NCBI GenBank assembly: GCA_021772705.1
Contig: JAJFLN010000634.1
Coordinates: 1-8,381, forward strand
Direction of reading: 5' to 3'
Length of the DNA: 8,381 nt
Origin: Candidatus Cloacimonadota bacterium
GTDB lineage: Bacteria; Muiribacteriota; UBA6191; JACPRK01
Part shown: positions 5,253 through 8,381 of the stretch, one piece after another
Numbering within the stretch: position 1 is the first letter of the stretch
How the letters are laid out: each line of letters starts with the position of its first letter
Notes under the pieces: model-generated
Databases searched by the model: none
Seen by the model: only the letters and a program-made list of their open reading frames with translations
What the model was told of the DNA's origin: nothing
Translations under genes and position numbers: made by a program

Positions 5253-8206
5253 GGGTTCCACTCGGAAGACTGCGGCCTTACTCCTACACGCTCCTGCTCT
5301 TCCTGTTCGCGGCCCTGAGTCCCTTGCTGGCCGTGCCTGGCGCCGAGAGTTACATCACGGCGGGGCTGAAAGCCTACCAGCAAGGCAACCTGGAGGCTGC
5401 GGCGGCGGAGTTTCGCAAGGGAATCAACCTGAAGCCCGACTCCCTGGACGCCCACTATCACCTGGGCCGGATCTCCCTCATTCGGAAGGACTACTACGGG
5501 GCCTACGATGCCCTCAAGGAGGTCGTGGCGCTCCAGCGGGGTTACAAGAACGCCCAGGAGCTCTTCGAGACTCGCCTGAAGGGCCCACTGGAAGAGCAGA
5601 TCCGGCTCGACCTGAAGGTGAATCCTCGGAGCGCCCGGGCTTACAACGTTCTCGGGTTCCTCCGCCTCTACGAGGGACGGCTCAATGAGGGCATCACGGC
5701 TCTCAAGTACGCCCTCCGGTTTGACAAGTCCCGGGCGGCCGTGTACGACGACCTGGCCTGGGCGCACTACAAGCTGAACCAGTTCGAAGAGGCCTTTCGC
5801 TATTCCGAGAAGGCCTTCTATCTCGATCCTGTCCGGGCGTCCATCAGCAAGCACTACAAGCAGCTCTTCTATCTGAAGAAGCTCGGCTTTGCTGCCAGCG
5901 ATGCGAGACAGAGCGAGTTTTACGGTGGGGGAGATGGTCCAGATTCACCGGGTGCATCAGGGCCCAGGACTCCTTCCACGGGAGTCGCATCGACGCCAGA
6001 GCCCCCAGCGCCAGGGAGCGAGAGGCGCGACGGGCTGCCGGCCGCGACTGGCGCCGGCCGTCCCTCGACCCGGCCGAATCGGCGTCCTGGGAATGACCGG
6101 CCCTCCGCCACCGACGGCCCTCGAATCGACGACAGAGGCGGGGGACTCACCTCGGCTGGCTCGGTCCCCTCGAGGCCGGCACCGGCACCGGTTCGAACCG
6201 GTACGAGACCCGCTCCACGGCCAGACTCCCGGCCGGCCCCGCTGGACACATCCGTCGAGGCCACGGCAGCTCTGACCCGGATACAGATTGATGATTCGGC
6301 GATCATGAGTGCCTTTCTGAAAGGCTTCAAGCCACCGAGGCCGCACGCAGCGGCCTCCTCCGCAACCCCAACGGCCGTGGCTACCACCAGTCCCATGAGG
6401 AAGAAACCGCCCAGCGCCGCTCAGATCGCCTCCCGGGTCCGGGCGCTCTACAAGAAGGGGATCGATCTGGCGGCCAAGACCGACTTCGAGGGAGCCCTGC
6501 AGTCCTTCGAGTTGCTGGCTCAGATCGATCCGACCTATCGGGATACGATGCGGCAACTGGAGAAGATGCGCCGTTTCGCCAGGACCCAGCGCGCATTCGA
6601 TCAGGCGATGGACCTGTACCAAACGGGCTCCTTCAAAGTGGCCTTGGAGCGGCTGCGGGGCATCGATCTCAAGACCCTGCGGGAGTTCCGCGATGTCCCG
6701 ACGCTGGATCACTTGATCGGGGAGTGCTACTTCCACACGGGAAAGTACGAGCTGGCGGTGAAGAAGCTGTCGAGCTACTGCGAGGGCAGCCCGGGAGACG
6801 TCAAGTTCCGGTATCTGCTGGCCAAGTCCCACGCCGAGCTGAATGAGCACCACCAGGCGCTGGACGAGCTGGCGATCATCCGTTCGACGGACCCCTCCTA
6901 TCTGTCCCGGTTCCCGGAGAGCGGAGGACTTCGGATGAAGCTGACCATCAAGGCCTACTTCCCGATCGTCGCCTTCCTGGCCCTGATCTGGATACTGATG
7001 TCGGGTGGCTACTTCATCTACAAGCTGCGCCAGGCTGCGGCGGCCAGACGACTGAGGCACACCCTGTCCGTGGCCCAGCAAGCCCAGAAGAACGCCGAGT
7101 GGGAAAAGATGCTCGATGCCTGCGAGGAGTTCGAGAAGAAGGGCAAGACCCGAGGGGATGTGCGGGTCAAGCAATCCAAGGCCCTGGCGCTGGTCAATCT
7201 GGGACGCCTCGACCAGGCCCGGCAGGAAGTGGATGCCCTTCCCGACGATCCAAAGCGGCAGCTGCTCCGGGCGAAGCTGCTTCTCGAGACTGGGGACAGA
7301 TCCGAGGAAGCGCTGCAGGAGTACCGCATCCTGCTGGCGGCCGAGCCTAACAATCTGAAGCTGCTGCAGATGATGAACGAGATCCTCCAGGCCAGGAGCG
7401 CCACCGACGAAGAGGCCGAGAGGATACTGGAGCGGCTCATTGAACTGGAGCCCCTTAAGACCGAGTATGTCTCCCATCTAGCTTCGGTCCACCTGTCCCG
7501 GGGACGCTATGACGCCGATGCCCAGAGCACCTTCAAGAAGCTTCTGGACGAGGACCCGGCCAATGTCCAGGCCCGTACGGGACTGGCCCGGTGCCAGTTC
7601 GCAGGCAACCACTTCGTCGAGGCGATCCGGGAAGCCAAGCAGGTCGCGGACTTCGATCTGGAGAACTCGGCGATACACGAGATCCTCGTGGAGTCCTACC
7701 GGAGCCTGGAGATGATCGAGGAAGGAGAGAAGGAATACCGTCGGCTCCTGACGGCCCACCCCGACAATCCTGTCTTGCTGCAAGCCCTGGCCCGGCTGAA
7801 GGCGAAGACCGACGGGGGAGGCGGATCGATCAGCGACGACGAGTTGCGAGCGGCCTACGAGAAGGGGGCCCGGCTCTTCGGCGAAGGTCGCTTCCACGAG
7901 GCCATCTCCCCTCTTTCGGCAGCCTTCGAGGGCAACTACCAGCGCACCTGTGCCGGTGCTCTGATGGTCCGGGGGTACTTGAAAATGCACGAGACCGACA
8001 CGGCGCTGCGAGTCTTCGAGCGAATGGATGTCTTCGATCAGCCTCCCGACGAGTTCCTTCTGGCTCTCTGCTATGAGACGGCGGAGATCTACGAGCAGGA
8101 GGAGCGGGGTGGGGACGCTCTGAGGCTCTACAACTTCATCTGCCGGAACAACGTGAACTATCGCGACGCATTCCAGCGGCTCGAACGGCTCCAGTCAGCT
8201 GCCTGA
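5240..8206 (+). CDS. Second membrane-spanning TPR protein with proline-rich linker
   Basis: The protein has 988 residues from TTG 5240. A signal peptide occupies 1-35 (basic residues R5, R10, R12, then a Leu/Phe core from about 18, ending PGA before E36). TPR repeats follow at about 38-226, for example KAYQQGNLEAAAAEFRKGI. A disordered Pro/Gly/Arg linker spans about 228-385, with one helical island near 351-364. More TPRs lie at 386-565, then one membrane helix (574-594, followed by KLRQAAAARRLR) and cytoplasmic TPRs at about 600-985. The layout matches the upstream gene, without a zinc ribbon. The start is uncertain: no in-frame ATG exists before the signal peptide. The frame runs open back to TTG 5054, and options include GTG 5084, TTG 5240 and CTG 5270. 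The last gives a compact signal peptide after a GGAAG. I chose 5240 because it keeps the signal peptide terminal and adds basic residues. A scaffold or protein-binding role is inferred, with partners unknown. Confidence 0.87.
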   Translation: MFPVRVPLGRLRPYSYTLLLFLFAALSPLLAVPGAESYITAGLKAYQQGNLEAAAAEFRKGINLKPDSLDAHYHLGRISLIRKDYYGAYDALKEVVALQRGYKNAQELFETRLKGPLEEQIRLDLKVNPRSARAYNVLGFLRLYEGRLNEGITALKYALRFDKSRAAVYDDLAWAHYKLNQFEEAFRYSEKAFYLDPVRASISKHYKQLFYLKKLGFAASDARQSEFYGGGDGPDSPGASGPRTPSTGVASTPEPPAPGSERRDGLPAATGAGRPSTRPNRRPGNDRPSATDGPRIDDRGGGLTSAGSVPSRPAPAPVRTGTRPAPRPDSRPAPLDTSVEATAALTRIQIDDSAIMSAFLKGFKPPRPHAAASSATPTAVATTSPMRKKPPSAAQIASRVRALYKKGIDLAAKTDFEGALQSFELLAQIDPTYRDTMRQLEKMRRFARTQRAFDQAMDLYQTGSFKVALERLRGIDLKTLREFRDVPTLDHLIGECYFHTGKYELAVKKLSSYCEGSPGDVKFRYLLAKSHAELNEHHQALDELAIIRSTDPSYLSRFPESGGLRMKLTIKAYFPIVAFLALIWILMSGGYFIYKLRQAAAARRLRHTLSVAQQAQKNAEWEKMLDACEEFEKKGKTRGDVRVKQSKALALVNLGRLDQARQEVDALPDDPKRQLLRAKLLLETGDRSEEALQEYRILLAAEPNNLKLLQMMNEILQARSATDEEAERILERLIELEPLKTEYVSHLASVHLSRGRYDADAQSTFKKLLDEDPANVQARTGLARCQFAGNHFVEAIREAKQVADFDLENSAIHEILVESYRSLEMIEEGEKEYRRLLTAHPDNPVLLQALARLKAKTDGGGGSISDDELRAAYEKGARLFGEGRFHEAISPLSAAFEGNYQRTCAGALMVRGYLKMHETDTALRVFERMDVFDQPPDEFLLALCYETAEIYEQEERGGDALRLYNFICRNNVNYRDAFQRLERLQSAA
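6187..6202. repeat. 16-bp perfect palindrome in the linker coding region
   Basis: ACCGGTTCGAACCGGT reads the same on both strands. It lies within the codons for the Pro/Arg-rich linker of the second TPR protein. It could be a binding site, but GC-rich low-complexity coding DNA can yield such palindromes by chance. No second copy is seen in the window. Confidence 0.6.
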
Positions 8207-8226
8207 TCCGTCGAGGGGCCGGGCAG

Positions 8227-8380
8227 GAATAAATGCGTAGAAGTCGCGCCCAGATTTGGGTTAGATTCGGCTGGTTCGAGCGAGCGGGACCGGAGGCGTA
8301 GTGGGCTACGTCGAGGATTCCGCGATTGAGGAGCGGCCGAAGATGGCCTGAAGATGGGATGCGAAACTGCGTAGTTATTC
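8227..8380. repeat. Repeat-like element of about 154 bp with imperfect inverted ends and internal hairpin
   Basis: The left end GAATAAATGCGTAG (8227-8240) and the complement of the right end, GAATAACTACGCAG (8380-8367), agree at 11 of 14 bases. TGCGTAG also occurs directly at 8234-8240 and 8368-8374. In the middle, 8295-8301 and 8306-8312 form a stem (CGTAG/CTACG core plus a G-T and a G-C pair) around a TGGG loop. No coding frame or transposase is apparent in it. I infer a non-autonomous or REP-like intergenic element downstream of the second TPR gene. The window ends one base later, so its true boundary is uncertain. No classic GC stem plus T-run terminator is visible between the stop at 8206 and the window end. 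Confidence 0.5.
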
Positions 8381-8381
8381 T

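Noticed and set aside
2433..5261. Minus-strand open frame of 942 codons opposite the first TPR gene
   Set aside because: It mirrors the TPR gene codon for codon in a GC-rich genome, runs through the heptamer repeat and into the PHP gene, and shows no domain or membrane pattern. The opposite strand has clear TPR and zinc-ribbon features.
4894..5688. Plus-strand open frame of 264 codons across the TPR gene junction
   Set aside because: It overlaps both TPR genes in another frame, includes the repeat array and lacks any domain. Its composition looks like out-of-frame reading.
5957..7477. Minus-strand open frame of 506 codons opposite the second TPR gene
   Set aside because: It is low-complexity Gly/Leu/Arg-rich protein with no recognisable domain, fully antisense to a well supported TPR gene.

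Overview
The window is GC-rich bacterial chromosome with one compact gene cluster between two non-coding, repeat-bearing flanks. The lineage is inferred only loosely. GC-rich codon use, near-leaderless promoters with a TAGAAT -10 box, dispersed short palindromic repeats and large TPR proteins of the envelope would suit Acidobacteriota or a deltaproteobacterial-type phylum. No rRNA, tRNA or marker gene is present to settle it.

Layout from left to right: (1) positions 1-211 hold a nested array of short repeats built on a TGAGC..CGAAG core. (2) A minus-strand gene (212-1390) encodes a membrane-anchored FGE-sulfatase-fold (SUMF1-like) protein that lacks the catalytic cysteine pair. (3) A 212-bp divergent intergenic region carries a TAGAAT -10 box for each direction, very close to each ATG. 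(4) On the plus strand, a PHP-domain phosphoesterase of the YciV/TrpH (RNase AM) type (1603-2499) overlaps by 22 bp a large TPR protein (2478-5072). That protein has a signal peptide, a central membrane helix and a C-terminal zinc ribbon. (5) A short intergenic gap holds an inverted array of heptamer repeats. (6) A second large TPR protein follows (about 5240-8206), with a signal peptide, a proline-rich linker and a central membrane helix. (7) Positions 8207-8381 contain a repeat-like element of about 154 bp with imperfect inverted ends and an internal hairpin.

The two TPR proteins share one unusual plan: export signal, TPR block on the outer side of the membrane, one membrane helix followed by basic residues, then a second TPR block in the cytoplasm. 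They look like scaffolds that could link periplasmic and cytoplasmic partners. The divergent FGE-fold protein would also place its domain in the periplasm. The phosphoesterase is probably a housekeeping RNA/nucleotide enzyme co-transcribed by position, but its tight overlap with the first TPR gene suggests translational coupling. No known named system is recognised. The TPR pair is the best candidate for something undescribed.
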